Notes under the pieces: model-generated | Seen by the model: the letters and a program-made list of their open reading frames with translations, nothing else | What the model was told of the DNA's origin: nothing | Database searches by the model: none | Program-made: the position numbers and the translations under genes | Shown here: piece after piece, positions 20,454 through 33,600 of the stretch | How the letters are laid out: the number at the start of each line of letters is the position of its first letter | How positions within the stretch are numbered: position 1 is the first letter of the stretch | From: Poteriospumella lacustris | Taxonomy: Eukaryota > Sar > Chrysophyceae > Chromulinales > Dinobryaceae | Assembly (NCBI GenBank): GCA_008000375.1 | Contig: SMOI01000284.1 | Location: 1 to 40,021 of the forward strand | Direction: 5' to 3' | Length of the DNA stretch: 40,021 nucleotides

Positions 20454-21251
20454 TTACGAGAGAATACTTTGAAGGGATGAAACAGAAGATTCATCGTTCA
20501 GGAGATTGGCGCAATCCTGAATAACTTCTCTGGGGAAATACACGATGGCATCTTCCCAAGAATCGAGCGAGAAATCATTTGTCCGTCCGCTACCTCGCCG
20601 TCCACTGGTAACATTTGATGCGTTGTGAGCAGATCTTCCCAGCCCCACCATCGTTATTGTAGCAAAACGACGAGGGTCAATATTCCCAAAGCCAGTTGGT
20701 ATTCCCAGAAGCTTCCACTCGTCTTGAGTGCTGCTTTGGCGATAGATGAGCAATATGAAGCCCGGTATGGCAAGAAGAAAAGTGGCCAACAATGTCAAGC
20801 TGATGTCTTTCAATATTATCTTCCATTTAGATGGTTGATTTGCTGGAGATGCGCTTGGTCTGCAACTCCACAACAAAAGGAGAATTAGAAGAACGGTAAC
20901 CCGAAACAGCCCTTCCGCACAGCAGAGAGGTGCCTCGAAAATCACTGCATTGCAAAGAGAAAATCTAGAAAAGTTTGTTTCGTCCCTTTTTAAGACTGTT
21001 TCTTCGTCGTCTTGCCGCAGAAATGAATCCAACTCTGAATGACGACTTGATGTTTGCAACGCTTGCATAAATTTTGAGAAGCCTTTTTGGTCATTTCTCT
21101 TCCCGGACTTTTTGACTTTATTCACCAAGGAGGACTCAACTATAGGTGCTTTTTCTTCTCCCTCCCAAACGCTTTCTTCTGTTTTTGAGTTGAAGTAATA
21201 CCATGCGCGATATTTGTCGTCATAGTGCTTCGTCCAAGCGTCGTCTTGCAT
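20454..21251 (-). CDS. WW-domain protein with two membrane helices
   Basis: Single exon, 265 residues from the ATG at 21251. Residues 3-31 form a WW domain with both signature tryptophans (Trp6, Trp29) and the central YYF (residues 18-20); WW domains bind proline-rich peptides. Two hydrophobic segments follow, about 113-130 (LFRVTVLLILLLLW) and 149-170 (DISLTLLATFLLAIPGFILL), so it should be a membrane protein with the WW domain and tail on the same face. A basic, Lys-rich linker lies between residues 44 and 60. I do not know a named family with this layout. Only 88 bp separates its stop from that of the R3HCC1-like gene (convergent). Confidence 0.72.
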   Translation of the reverse strand: MQDDAWTKHYDDKYRAWYYFNSKTEESVWEGEEKAPIVESSLVNKVKKSGKRNDQKGFSKFMQALQTSSRHSELDSFLRQDDEETVLKRDETNFSRFSLCNAVIFEAPLCCAEGLFRVTVLLILLLLWSCRPSASPANQPSKWKIILKDISLTLLATFLLAIPGFILLIYRQSSTQDEWKLLGIPTGFGNIDPRRFATITMVGLGRSAHNASNVTSGRRGSGRTNDFSLDSWEDAIVYFPREVIQDCANLLNDESSVSSLQSILS

Positions 21252-21676
21252 TTTCTCGTCAGCCCTTTTTTTGTTAGGTCATACCCCCATCATCCAAGAT
21301 TGTGCAGCGGTTTTCTGTGATAAGCTGTGAAATTCCAGCTTTGTGAACTGAACTTTTTATCTCATATGGCATATTACATCATCTCCAGTAGCTTGGTACC
21401 GTCAAGCAAACCCAAACAAAAGAAACCGGAGCAAACAACTGAAATTGAAACGCCCCTACAGGAGAAGCGTTTCTTTTCTATTCATTCGTCGTCGATGCCG
21501 AGTTTGACGATTTATGTTGATCAGCTTTGAAATTCTTCCACTCTCCGCATCGCGTGTAGAACGGCTCATTTCATTAACAAAGAGATAAATCAAAGGAATC
21601 TTCCCAAATTTTGTTGACCATTCGTGTTTTAATCACCCCGCGCATTTTCCCCCTTTGACCTTGACTCGAGCACACG
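21252..21676. other. Divergent intergenic region
   Basis: 425 bp between the WW gene (minus) and the giant gene (plus), presumed to hold both promoters. A 67-codon frame at 21327 shows no domain. Confidence 0.4.
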
Positions 21677-24600
21677 ATGTCGCTCACCGCGATTCGAGGA
21701 AAGGATTGGGCATTTCATGCGTTATGGGCAGCATGTGGAGCTTACCATCAGAAAGCTGATCCTCATGGCGATGAAATTGTCTCGAATTGTATACTGGATA
21801 TTCCATTCACTTGTATCTTCCAAAATGGAATGCCGATAAAGGCGCTCATGACTGACCAGTCGTCAGGAAAACTGAAAAGAGTGTATGTTGAAAAAATTGA
21901 TGCCTCAGGAGTAGAAGCTGGAAAGTACATGCAAGGTTCAACATTGCATCCTCTGCAAGGCATGAGAAAATGCTTGCTCGATTTCAGTGCAATGAATGCG
22001 TACGACGTTCAGCAGCAATTTCGTGACGAGTCCTTCATTGCAACGGTAAGACTTTTCATCCTTCCTGAAGCAAGAAAATATCTTCTGATAGCCAATATGC
22101 CAATATGTACAGGTCATATACTCTGATGATCAAGTTGAAGATTTGTCGTTGAAGACGCTTGACATGCTTTTGCGAAATGAAACGTGGCGGCTTCAAGTCC
22201 TTTTGATTCAAGGCTACGTTCCAGCTTCAAGCGTCCAGAAAGGCATGTATTCTAGAAAGCCTCAAGTACGTTTCATGCAAATATTGTTTTGTTTTGCCTT
22301 ATTAATCGATTTCTTGGTCGATTAGGTTCGGTCAAAAGTCGATACGTCCATCACCGCAACTGCAGATGTTATGAGTCAATCGGTGGCGAAATACATTGAA
22401 CGAGCTTATCTGCTCAATTCACAGCAGTTGCTTCCTTCAAAACAAGCTGCGGGTGCTTCTCAACGCGGTGTATCATTGCACATCGATAATATGCAATGCC
22501 GCTTTGGACTGGACCATCAAAACAAAGTCGTCTTTCTCTACACCGACTACATGGCAGTGGAAATGGAAAGAGATGCTCAAAAGGAAGTTGAAGATGTCGT
22601 ACGAACTGAAAAGAATGCGCGCGAACAAAGTGCTGCCGAGAAAGTCCATCGCGAGCTGATCAATTTGTTGACACAGGCGCATCAGCGAGGGCTGACTGTT
22701 GAATCTAGCTTTGAGCATTTTGATGTTGCTCATGAAGGCTTCGTCGATGTAGATCGCTTAATCGATGGTTTAGCGCGTCTGGGTATTGGAGTGACATATC
22801 CTGTAGGAGAAATGATTATGCAACGAATCGGTGGAATCAGCAGCTCGTTTTTCACTTTCTCCGATTTCGAGCGACATTTGAATGGCTATTTGGGGGAATT
22901 CGACATGGTGACGGACAACAAAGCTATGGAATCCAAGATCGCTGAAACGCAAAGAACTGATCGCAAGAAGAAAGCGAGTCAGCGGGAAAGCAAAAAGCTC
23001 CAAGAACTGATGCCTCCGCCGAAGCCGCAACGAGTTGTTCCGTTGAACACCACGTGGGATTTAGGTGCGAGTCAAGAATCGTACCCATTCGCTCAAGTAT
23101 CGTCGACGATCAAACATGGTTCGGGAGCTGGAGAAAAAGTACTTCCGTTGCCTGAAGAAATGTACGACGCGGTGGCAGCGAGTGCCTCGCTAACGTCCGT
23201 CCAAAGTAGTGCGCGAGGGTTGCCGAAATGGGCTTCGAATCGATCTAGACGCGCGCTGCGGCAAATTCAAGCTACAGAATTGACCCGAAGCGTCAATCAC
23301 AGCTTATCCGGGACACACAAAGGAACAGATGCGGAGACCGTATCCACAGCGGGAACTGTTCCAACTGCTTCGTCGTCGGCCAGCAGCGGAAAGCGAAGTA
23401 AAACGGGAGGCTCTCCATCGCGAAAGACGAGAAAAGAAAAACTGGCCCCGCTGGATTTCCAAACGATTCAATTGCAAGAAGCCATGGTCCATTCCACCAA
23501 CGGGCCTCTGGATCCTACCGCTACCGGGTCGCTGTCGTTGGCACCCACCCAGGTGGATGAACTCTTGCACATCGACCAAGGCGTCATCATGACGTATCGT
23601 ATCCTCGATGGCCTGGAACTGCAGCGCGAAGGTATGAAAACACGCGAAGCAGCTGATGATTTGCGATATCGAAGTATCATGTCCGCTCGCGAGCGCGAAA
23701 TGAAGAAAGCGGAGGATCGTCGATTGGCCAAAGAGCGCGAGCAAGAAGCGCGCCACGACCTGATGTACAATCAGCAGAAGGCGGGACAACCGCGAAGCTC
23801 ATCACCCGATCTCTTTGCCAATGTGATCGACGACAATGGCGACGATGTTCCCGCCATTCAACCACCTGATGCATTCACGCTCATCGTGGTTCCAGACTTG
23901 TCGATGACGCTAGATACGCTGCAATCGCATCTGGAAGTGCTATTGCACACCCATCCGTACATCCGCATCGTGTTGGTGGGTCTCATTGGTCTGCCCAATA
24001 CCATTTGGCCCAAAACATGGGTGCTCAACTCCGAGCTGCAAGCGAAGTGCATCGCGTATCTGATCAACCATTTGCACACGACGAATCGCTTGTTCTTCGA
24101 CATGAATCGCCTGCAAGCCTTCGACGATGGACGAGAGCATCTGCCGCTGCAAAGTCATTTGCTGACGATGGGCTTCGGTACCGGTGGGTATCATTTGGCC
24201 CGGAGCATTCAGCACTACCTGCCCGGCATCACCCAGCCGTATTCACTGGCCGAGCACATTCGCATGGTGATTTTGGTGAACGGCGTCCTGAAGGTCAACA
24301 AGAAATTCCGCTTGATTTGCCGGGACTTGCGTGAGGCCTTGGTGCGTGCCAACATCTTCGAAGCAAATGAGTTGCTCACGTCGTTGCATTTGAGCGACGA
24401 GTATTTGACGCGGCAAGAACAACTGACCGTGCAGCAAACGGGACAGAAAGGTGGGCGGGAGGCGGCGTTTCAGAAGTTCTGGTCGTCTCGCAAGCTGCTC
24501 AAGGCAAATGCTGAGCACAGCAACACACACAACAAGGGCATCGACGACCACAGTGGCAGTGGTTTGGATTACGTGGGCATTTTGGAACAATTAAAAGGCC

Positions 24601-27600
24601 TGGTGGTGCCCAATACCACCGCTGCGAACGATAAACAAGGGAAACGAAGTGGAAGTAGCACCACGGCCGGCACCGTTGCCGATGACTTCGACGGCGCCAT
24701 GTTGCTGGTGAATACGCCGTACCCGATTCTCGTCGTGCAAAGTACGGAAGATGTTTTCGTGGACCCGAAAACTGCCGCTGTGTACAGCCCTGCGCAATTG
24801 CCCCCAGAACGAACGTTGGTGGATGATTTGCAGAAGCTGCAAGAGCCGAACACGGTCTTCATCACGTGGCTGAAGGCTGGCCACGAAGTGCTGCAAGAGC
24901 GCACGCCATTCATGCTGTCTCTTCTGTCGAACACGATCAAAATGTTCCAGATCGTTCCAGACAAGCCCAAGTACGATTTGACGCTCGACGGAAGCAGCAA
25001 TCGCGATGGACCCGGAGGACAGCAGCCCGGACACTCGGATGCGAACAATGCGGGCGAGGATGACGCCGCCAGTTCACCCAGCAGAAAGAGCAAGGCGAGC
25101 AGCAAGTTCCCCGTGAAGGATCTGGACGATGAATACGAGAAAATGATGCAATCCTTGGGCGCTGGCGACGCAGGCGACGGCGCGCAGACCAATTTCTTTC
25201 AGGACGTGTCCGCGGAGACGGCCAATGACCAACAGAACAGCCCGCTGAATCGTGAAGAGTCTTCGATTCCTATTCGCGCATGGACTGCCTCTGTACCCGA
25301 CGACAACGACCAGTTCGACGACACGTCCACCCTTCACTCCGAGGGCGATTCGTCCAGTGTCCACGAGAAGCGACAGCAGGCGGCCATCGAAAAGCTCCGT
25401 CGTACGCAGCTCAACATCGAGCGGAAAAAGCGACAAATGCGCCAGTCGCGTCAATCGCAGCTGGAAATTCTCTATCTGCGAGAGCAGGAAGAACGCGATC
25501 GCCAACAAGAACGACGGGAAACGAAGCAGATGACCAAAGAAGACAAACGATCACGTTTTGCCGCCGAGTACGCAATGGAATGTGAAGTGGCCGAAATCAG
25601 CAAGAAAATCGCCAAAGAAAAGGCCAAAGAATTGCGCAAGCTGCGCCGTGAAGAAGCGATCAAGAAAGTGGAAGACGAATTGGCTCGGAAGCGCAGTCAG
25701 CGCATTGAAGTCCGTCGAGCGCAGGCGACGACGTTGGTGCAGAAGATCGCACAAGAAGAATTGACCCTGCAGGGCATGCGCAACGGTGGCTACGGCTTGC
25801 CGAGCAACGTCTATCAGTTGGCGGGGATCCCTCCGCCGTCAGTCAACGGATCGTTGGGCACCTTCCCCGACGGGAACAGCAGTTTATCTTCCGCCGGTGC
25901 AGGGCCGATCGTTGACATGGGACCCTCGGGCGCAGGCAACGACAGTCTGGCGGGCGATGCGACGGTGACGACCCTCCCGGACGGTGGCAGCATTCCACCT
26001 GCACCGTTGCTCCCACCGGGCTCGCTGACACCGAAGGGAGGCTCGGTCGTGGACGAAGCCAACAGCAGTCTCGCGGGTGAGTTGTCGCAGGTGACTGCCG
26101 CCCCGGCCAATCAACGTCGCATCGACGTCGACGGTGTCATCGAAGCGACCACGCGGCTGGTGCAAGACCTGTTCGAATGCCGCCAGAAGTATCTCGACGC
26201 GATCAAACGGGCCAACGTCCTCCAAGAGAAACACGATCTGTACATCAAACAGCTGCTGAGTTTGGAGAATGAAGAGCGGCGCTTGCGACGCGCCATTCGC
26301 CTGTTGGAGATCAATCCGTCGATCATCGGTGCGGAGATGAATGCGGAGTCGCAGTTGCAAGAGTTGCAGGTATCGCTGCGTCAGAAACAAGAAACGATCA
26401 ACGAGATGTCCAGTGTGAAGACACAGCGCGAACAGCAGCTGTACGCCGCGAATCGTTCGGTCCAATTACTGAAATTGGCGCGGAAAGAACGCGATGTGTT
26501 GATGTCGAAGCGGATGGAAGAGCTCTACGGCGTCGAAGCACACTTCGCGGACCGCGTCAAGGACTTGAAGATGCAGAAGGAAGGCCTCACCTACAAACGG
26601 GATCGACTGCGGTTGGATATGCAAGAGCATCAGAAACGTGTCGATGACTTGACGAAAGAAATGAATCGCATTCGCGGCCACAAGGGCAAGCTGATCGACA
26701 CAGACGTGTGGATCCCCGGCGTCATGCAGCGCTGTTTGACCAAAGAACTGAAGAAGCATCTCAAACAAGAGTTCAAGAAAGCCGAAGCCCTGGTGATCGA
26801 CTGCGAGCGGGAGATCGACGTGCTACGGACGCAAATCTTCGATCTGTCGGACGTCACGGCGCAGGTCAAGCGCGACCACACGAAGATGACCAAATCCATC
26901 AAAATCTTCTACAAAACCTTCCAGAAGTTCCAAGCGACCAATGTCGATGAGCTGGCGAAGCACATGTTGATTCTGCAGCAGAAGGCCGATCAGTTGGAAG
27001 CTCGTCGCAAGAAAGAAATGGACGTTGACAAGGTCTTCGCGGGGAACAATGCCGACGGGATCAACGCCGTCGTCGACAAAGTGCGCTTGAAGGAGTCGGA
27101 AATTCGCACGAAGGACGAGCGACAATTCGTCGGCATCGACTTGATCATGAACCCCGATCAATACTTGCACCTGTCGCCCATTGAAGCCGAGCAGATGTCC
27201 TTCGACGACGACTACCAGTGTCACTTGTCCAAAACGGACCTCGAGCGCATCATGAAATTGCCCGAGGCGGTGAATTTGGCCTTGCCCTTCCTGCACACGA
27301 CAGAAGAAGTCAATGCGCATCGCTTGATCAACATGTTCTACCGCCAGCGCGACGACAATCACTTCCGCAACATGGATTTCGCGTGCTACGATCGCTACTT
27401 GGACGCTGGTCAAGCGGCGATGTTTCACGTTGGCGAGGACGACTCCGCCTTGGGCCTCGGTGGCAGCCGCGTCGGTGGAGGAGGAGGAGGAGGGTCGGTG
27501 GCGGGGTCGTTGATGGAGGAGATCAGTATGAGCATTCTCTCGAGCAGTCAGCAGCAACTGAATCAGAAGAAACAAGCGGCGAAGATGGCAGCCGCCGCAG

Positions 27601-30600
27601 TGGCCAAGAAAGGCGGCACCAAAGGTCACCCCAGCACCAGCAACAAAGCCGCGGGTGGTGCTGCTGGAACGGACATCGCTGAGGCGGCCAGTCAAACGAC
27701 GGCCGGCACCGGCATGGCCTTGTTGCGAGGCGACATGATGGGGCGGATCATGGCGGCCATGCGGGAGGTCCAAGACGACGCCGAAGTCATCCACGACATT
27801 CTCGTGAAGGAGTCGCTGCGCGACCGCATTCGCCACATCTTCGACGACGAATTGGCTTCCTCGCTGACCCCCGACGAGAAGAAATGGCTGATCATCGACA
27901 AGGTCCTGGCGCCGCACGTCTACGGCCTCGAGGACGCCGACATCGAAGAGGAAATGGAGCGGGCGAAGCTCTTGTCGCGCGAACAGCGCCCACGAAACGA
28001 CCCGTACGGCGCACACGACAACGATCAAGCGAACGATGCGAAGGACAACGCGCGTGACCAAGCCCTCGTCGACTCGTTGAACACGTCGCTCACGCGGGCG
28101 GGGAACAAGTACAACACGAAGAAAGTCGCGCTGGCCACCACCGCGGCGGCCGCATCGCGTCCGCAGTCGCAACATCAGCCGTCGAAGCCGCCGTCCGATG
28201 GCGATCCGACCGCGGCGGCTGTGCCGGTCATGTCCTCCGACGGCGACGCCTTCCAAGCCATGCGGGACCAATACGAAGAGGAGGGCGAGGACCTCTTCGG
28301 ATACGCGTGGCACTGTCCGTTCTCCCGCGCGGAGCTCGAAGACATCTACCGCACGCCGGCGATCCTGCTGAAGCAGAAGTACCTCGGCGACTACAAGAAG
28401 CAGGATCTGATGATGGAGGTGAAGGCGCTGCTGGACAAGTACCACGTGTCCGAGGAGGAGAGCCTGTTGGGCAACGCGAAGATGTCGCTGCTCAGCGACC
28501 TGCATCAAAACGTGATCACGACGGTGAGGCGGGCGGACCAGGTCGCGAAAATGGAACGTGAATCGCTGCGTCGCGGCTTTGAACGCGAAGGCGCGCAGCA
28601 ACGCAAGGCGCGCGAAGTGATGCGTTCGTTCTCCCAGGGCGTCTTCGACACTCCCGACGGGGCCGATTCAGATGTGCCACCGCCCGCCGAGGGCGACAAG
28701 ACGGCGCAGGGCGGCGGTCGCAAGGACAAGGCGGCCGTCGTGCAGCAGTTGTTCAGTTCGCCTGCTCATGCCGCGTTGGCGCGTCATGGCGGTGGACCGG
28801 GCCTCGGCATCGGCGGCCCCGGCTCTCCCCGCAGCAGCGGTGCACCCGCACACGAAGATGGCGACGGTGACGCGGGAACGGTGGGCATGGACGGCGTCGA
28901 AGACCTGGCGGGCAACGACGACGTCCCCGACGACTTCGAGCTGCGCCGCATCTGGGGCGGCTGGAACCAAGTGCACCCCGCCAGTCAGGGCCGCGAGTCG
29001 CAGAAGTCGTTCTTCATGCGCGCGACATTCAACGCCAGTCGCGATCACCCCGCAGCGTACGCGGTCCACGACGACGAAGAAGACGACGACGCCGAGAGCG
29101 AGAACGAGGGCATGAGCGACGACGACGAGGTCATGTCGCTGCTCTCCACCGACACGAAAAAAACCGACAAGAAGAACAAGAAGAAGAAGCAGCTGCGCAT
29201 CGAGGGCGACGCCACCGGCGACGCAGACGATGCCACTGCCGCAGACGACGAAACGAAAGAACTGTCGCCACGCAGCAAGGGGCTGAAGACGTTGACCGCT
29301 GCCGCTGGTGGCGACCCCGACGTCACCTCGCTGCGCCCCGAGAAGAGGAAAAAGAAGCTCAAGCGGCCGCGTGACGTGTATTTGATCTGCGAGTCGATCA
29401 CCGAGCTGGCGTCGTACGACCCGAAGCGCGTACGCGGTCGCATCGCCCTACTGCAAGTGAGGGACCTGCTGCCGCTGTTTTCGATCAGCGACGTGACGCT
29501 GTCGGCGCGGCAGTCGCGCTCGCACTACTTCTCGATCCCCGATCGAGAGAATCAACGTGTCCTGGAGCTGTCCGTCTCGGTCGTCTTCCAGGGCAGCTTC
29601 ACGACGGTGGGGTACAAGCTCGGCCGCCTCGCCGCTGGCCTCTTCCGTCTGCCCGAGCCCAATCCGGAGACGTTGCCGGGTGCGTTGCTGAACACATCGC
29701 CGATTCCCGTCGGCTTCAGCCTGCACGAGCACATCCAACCGAATCTGCCCCAGCTGATGGGCAAGGTGCTCATCCAGCACAAGCCGCGCGTCCGCCCGAT
29801 CACCCCCGGCCACTTCCAGATCGTCATCGGCTGCGCCGCTAACACGAAGTACTCCATCGAGGTCACCGCGAAGTACGCGCGAGCGGCGTTGCCCGTCATC
29901 GACGAGGAAATCGACCGCGCGAAGGCCATGCAAGTGCGGCTGCCGAACGTGCTGCTGGAGCTGGACATGATCGCCGAGTCGCTGCGGCTGACCGAGCGCA
30001 AGCTGCTCGTCTGCGAGAAGATGATCACCGAGGCGGAGCTGGAGACGCAGCGTGCCCACCAAACGATGCTGATGCTCCAGGAGAAGCTCGAGCAGGACGA
30101 CGAGGACATGGCGCTGCTGGAAGACGAGCGACGTGAGTTGCAGCGCGAACTGGCGATCTGCGAGGTGGAGTACGGCCAGTGGTCGGGGCTGTTCGCGTCG
30201 CGGCTGCGCGAGAAGGAGGACGTGAAGGAAGGCGTCCAGATGATGCACAACTTTCGTCGCCTGCGCGAGGAAGAGCGCACCACGTTGACGGAGACGCTCG
30301 AACAGCTGCGGCAAGATCTACCCGCGTGCATCCGCCTGCTGCGGACGATGACCGAGGCGATCCACGTCGCGGCGAGTTTGAACACGACGTACCAGGGCGT
30401 GGGCAACGAAGACACGTCGCATTTCTACGCGCCGGGCAGCCAATCGTTGACCGGAGAACAAGTGCTCGCGAACCAGCAGGGGCCCAACCAGGGCAACGCG
30501 ATGCAGGTGCTGACCCCCGCGGCCGAAGTGCGACGGACGATGAAACAGTTCGGCTTCCAGGTGCTGACGCTGGAGCAGCAGCAGTGGAGCGTGCTCGATC

Positions 30601-33600
30601 AGCACCTGAATCCCCACTTCTACGACCCCTGGCTGCGCGAACAGCTGGAGCACGACATTCAAGAGGCGATGAGCATGGGCAAGGTGCCGAAGACGGCCGT
30701 CCACTCGATCGACGACTACTACCGCGCGAATCCCGTGCTGGAGCCCTACATGTAAGTGTGCTTCGATCTGCCGCCGTGTGCGTGTGCGTGTGTGTGAGCC
30801 AGGCGTCTTACCGGGCGGTGGTGGTCTGTAGATTGAGCAAGAACGAGATCGAGTACGTCATCCAGTCGCCGTTCTCGATGCTCAGTCGCCGCGAAATGTT
30901 GATTCGCAAGCTGCTGACGAAGTTCCACGACGATCCAGCGAAGGTCTCCGGGACCAATGCGTTGTCCGCCGCGGCGTTCGATCCGCATCGGGCGGAGCGA
31001 ACGCGTGCGAAGAACCCGCGCACGTACACGAAGGAAGAGAAGGAGTGGGTGTCCATCGACCAGCACCTGCACCCGGAGATCTGGAAGTACTACGTGAACC
31101 GGTCGGACAACTTCCTGGACCCGCGCGCGCGAGAGGCGTCGATGGAGGCGGTGGTCACGAAGGAGGCGCGGAAGAAGAACAAGAAGAACCGGCGGTCGAA
31201 CAGCCCCCCGCCGAAGAAACCCACTGCCGCCCCGACGACTGCCGCCGCTTCGACGGGAACGAAGACACCGCCACCGAAGAATGGCGGCGCTTCGACGACG
31301 TCGCCTACTCGAAACGGCCGCGATGCGGCGACGGTGTCATCGTTGGGCACACCGAGCGACCTGTCGACCGTGCACAGCGTCGCCTCGCACGGGGCACCAC
31401 CAGCGGTGATCCCCGTCGACGGCGACGACTTCGCGGCGCTGGTGGCGCGCATGCAGCAGTCGACGACGTTGAAGCTGCGTCAGCAGAAGGAGCTCGACGA
31501 GTCGAAGGCGAACCAGCCCGCCTCGGGCAACTGGCTCTGTCCCTTCGACAAAATCGCGATTCTCAAGATCTGGAAGACGCCGAAGCACCTGCTGAAGACC
31601 GAGGACGAGCGCTACACGCAGCGCTTGCTCCTGAAGTACAACGGCACCTTCACCGCGTACTACTCGGCGCATGCGCAGCGGATCATGACGGCGATGGCCT
31701 CGTCGCAGACGGTGTCGGCGAACGCGTCGGCGTTGACGCAGGACGGCGCGGCGTCGGTCGTGTCCGACCCCGGCGCCTCCTCCATGCCGCAGTACCGTCG
31801 CATTCAGTGGGAGAAGTACGGCAAACTGGTGTCGCAGGACGTCGACGAACGCGCTCGTCAAGTGCTGCGCGAAATCGACCGCGCGGCGACGACGCGCAAC
31901 GAGTACATCTCGTCGGACGTGCTGCACGGCCAGGACCAGCGCTTCCCCACGCAGGTGCTGCGCGTGCACCTCGAGGAAGAGCTCGACCACATCCTGTCCG
32001 AGCAGATCCTCGATCGGGAACGGGCCGAGCGCTACCGCGTGCGCCTCACGAAGCAGCAGCAAGAGGAGCTCAACGCGTTCAACAAGGATGCCACCGGCGG
32101 CGGCGACGGGACGCAGTCGGCCCTCGCGACGAGCCGCAGCTCCGTCGGGGCCGCCGACGGGGGCGGCACCGTGCTCACGACGAAGGCCGCGCAACAAGAG
32201 GCGAACTTCCAACGCGACCACGTGCTCATCCACGAGCTGCCGCAGAAGAACGCGTCGGTGCTGCAGAAGGTGCAGCAACGCGCCAAGGAGCGTCAGCTGC
32301 GGAAGCAGCAGCTGTTGAACGCCCACGCGCCGTCGGTGCAGTCGGACGTCGCGGCGACGCGGCGGATGTTGAAGAAGCGCGCGGAGAAGTCGACGGAGAT
32401 TCTGTCGGATCTGATTCTGTCGAGTCAGTTGGGCGAGGGCGCGTGTCTCGCGTGCCGCCAGCGCAGGTGCCAGTGGCGAACGTCGATCGATTTCGACGCC
32501 TGCAGCATGCGCAAACGAGCGCTGGACGACGAGATCGAGCGCATTCGCTCGGACCGCGACTCGACCGTCTTCCAGTCGGACGTGTGTCTGTCGGCGCAGC
32601 TCGGCGGCAACAACATCTTCACGCGCGCCGACGTGCTCGACGAGTTGACCGGCGAACTGCGCGACTTGAACATGTACATGGAGCTGGACGCCATCGACAA
32701 GGAGCTGCACGACGCCTTCAACTCGCGCAAGGAGTACTTCGAGTGCCGCGCGCTGCACGGCTTCTCCGTGTTGCTCTGGACGAATCACGCGCGCAAGGCG
32801 CTGAACGATCGCCAGTCGCGACTGGTGGCGATGATCACGGCGAAGGAAGTTGTGGACGACATTCTGTCGGATATGCTGGAGGGCTGGGTCTTCGGCGAGC
32901 GCCAGTCCGATTTCCGCGTGCAGGGCTACGTGCCATCCCTGTCGGAGGGCCACGGCGCGTCCTCGTCCGTCGCTGGTGACGGGGCTGGCGACTACAAGAA
33001 AGGCTTCGTCCGCGCCGGCCACGCGCAGCTGTCGTCGGTGATGCAGGTGGTCATGAAGATGAAGCGCCGCGCAGAAGCACGTCGCGCGGGGGTCTTGGAG
33101 GACGAGTCGCGTCGCGGCGAGATGTTGGAGAAGGCGTACTACGAGGTGGAGCTGCAGCAGGCGAATCCCCGTCGAGCCCGGCTGAAGATCGCCCGCGAGA
33201 ACAACGAGCACGAGCACTTGCTGAACGAGACGGAGCGCACGTTGAAGTTCGGCATCTTCATGATCACGCTGATGTACTTCCGCGCGATGACGTTTTTGAA
33301 GCGCGAACAGTCGTCGTGGGCCGGTGAGAACGAGACCGACGTCCTCTCGGCCGGCGGGAAGAACGGGGCCACTGGCCACGGCGTGCGCATGACCGACGAG
33401 CGCATGAAGATGCTGCACGAAGAAGCGCAAGTCGCCGCGCGGAGAAAGAAAATGGACGCGATCCTCGCGAAGGCGAAGATTGGCCAAGCGCGTCGGGCGG
33501 CCCGCGAGGCGCAAGAGCGACGCGACGCGATCATCAAGCTGCAGTCGATGATTCGCCGCCAGCGATTGGAGATGGTCTCCGTGTTGATGCTGCAGCGTGT

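Noticed and set aside
26823-28601. 592-codon minus-strand frame
   Set aside because: Antisense shadow of the giant gene, again caused by codon bias.
30753-30755. TAA as the true end of the giant gene, with a second gene starting downstream
   Set aside because: The TAA lies inside a consensus donor (gtaagt), a good acceptor follows 80 bp later in matching phase, and a repeated module continues across the join.
31045-32979. 644-codon plus-strand open frame in another frame
   Set aside because: Arg/Ala/Gly-rich frame shadow of the giant gene with no domain; the main frame has coiled-coil and IQ signals.
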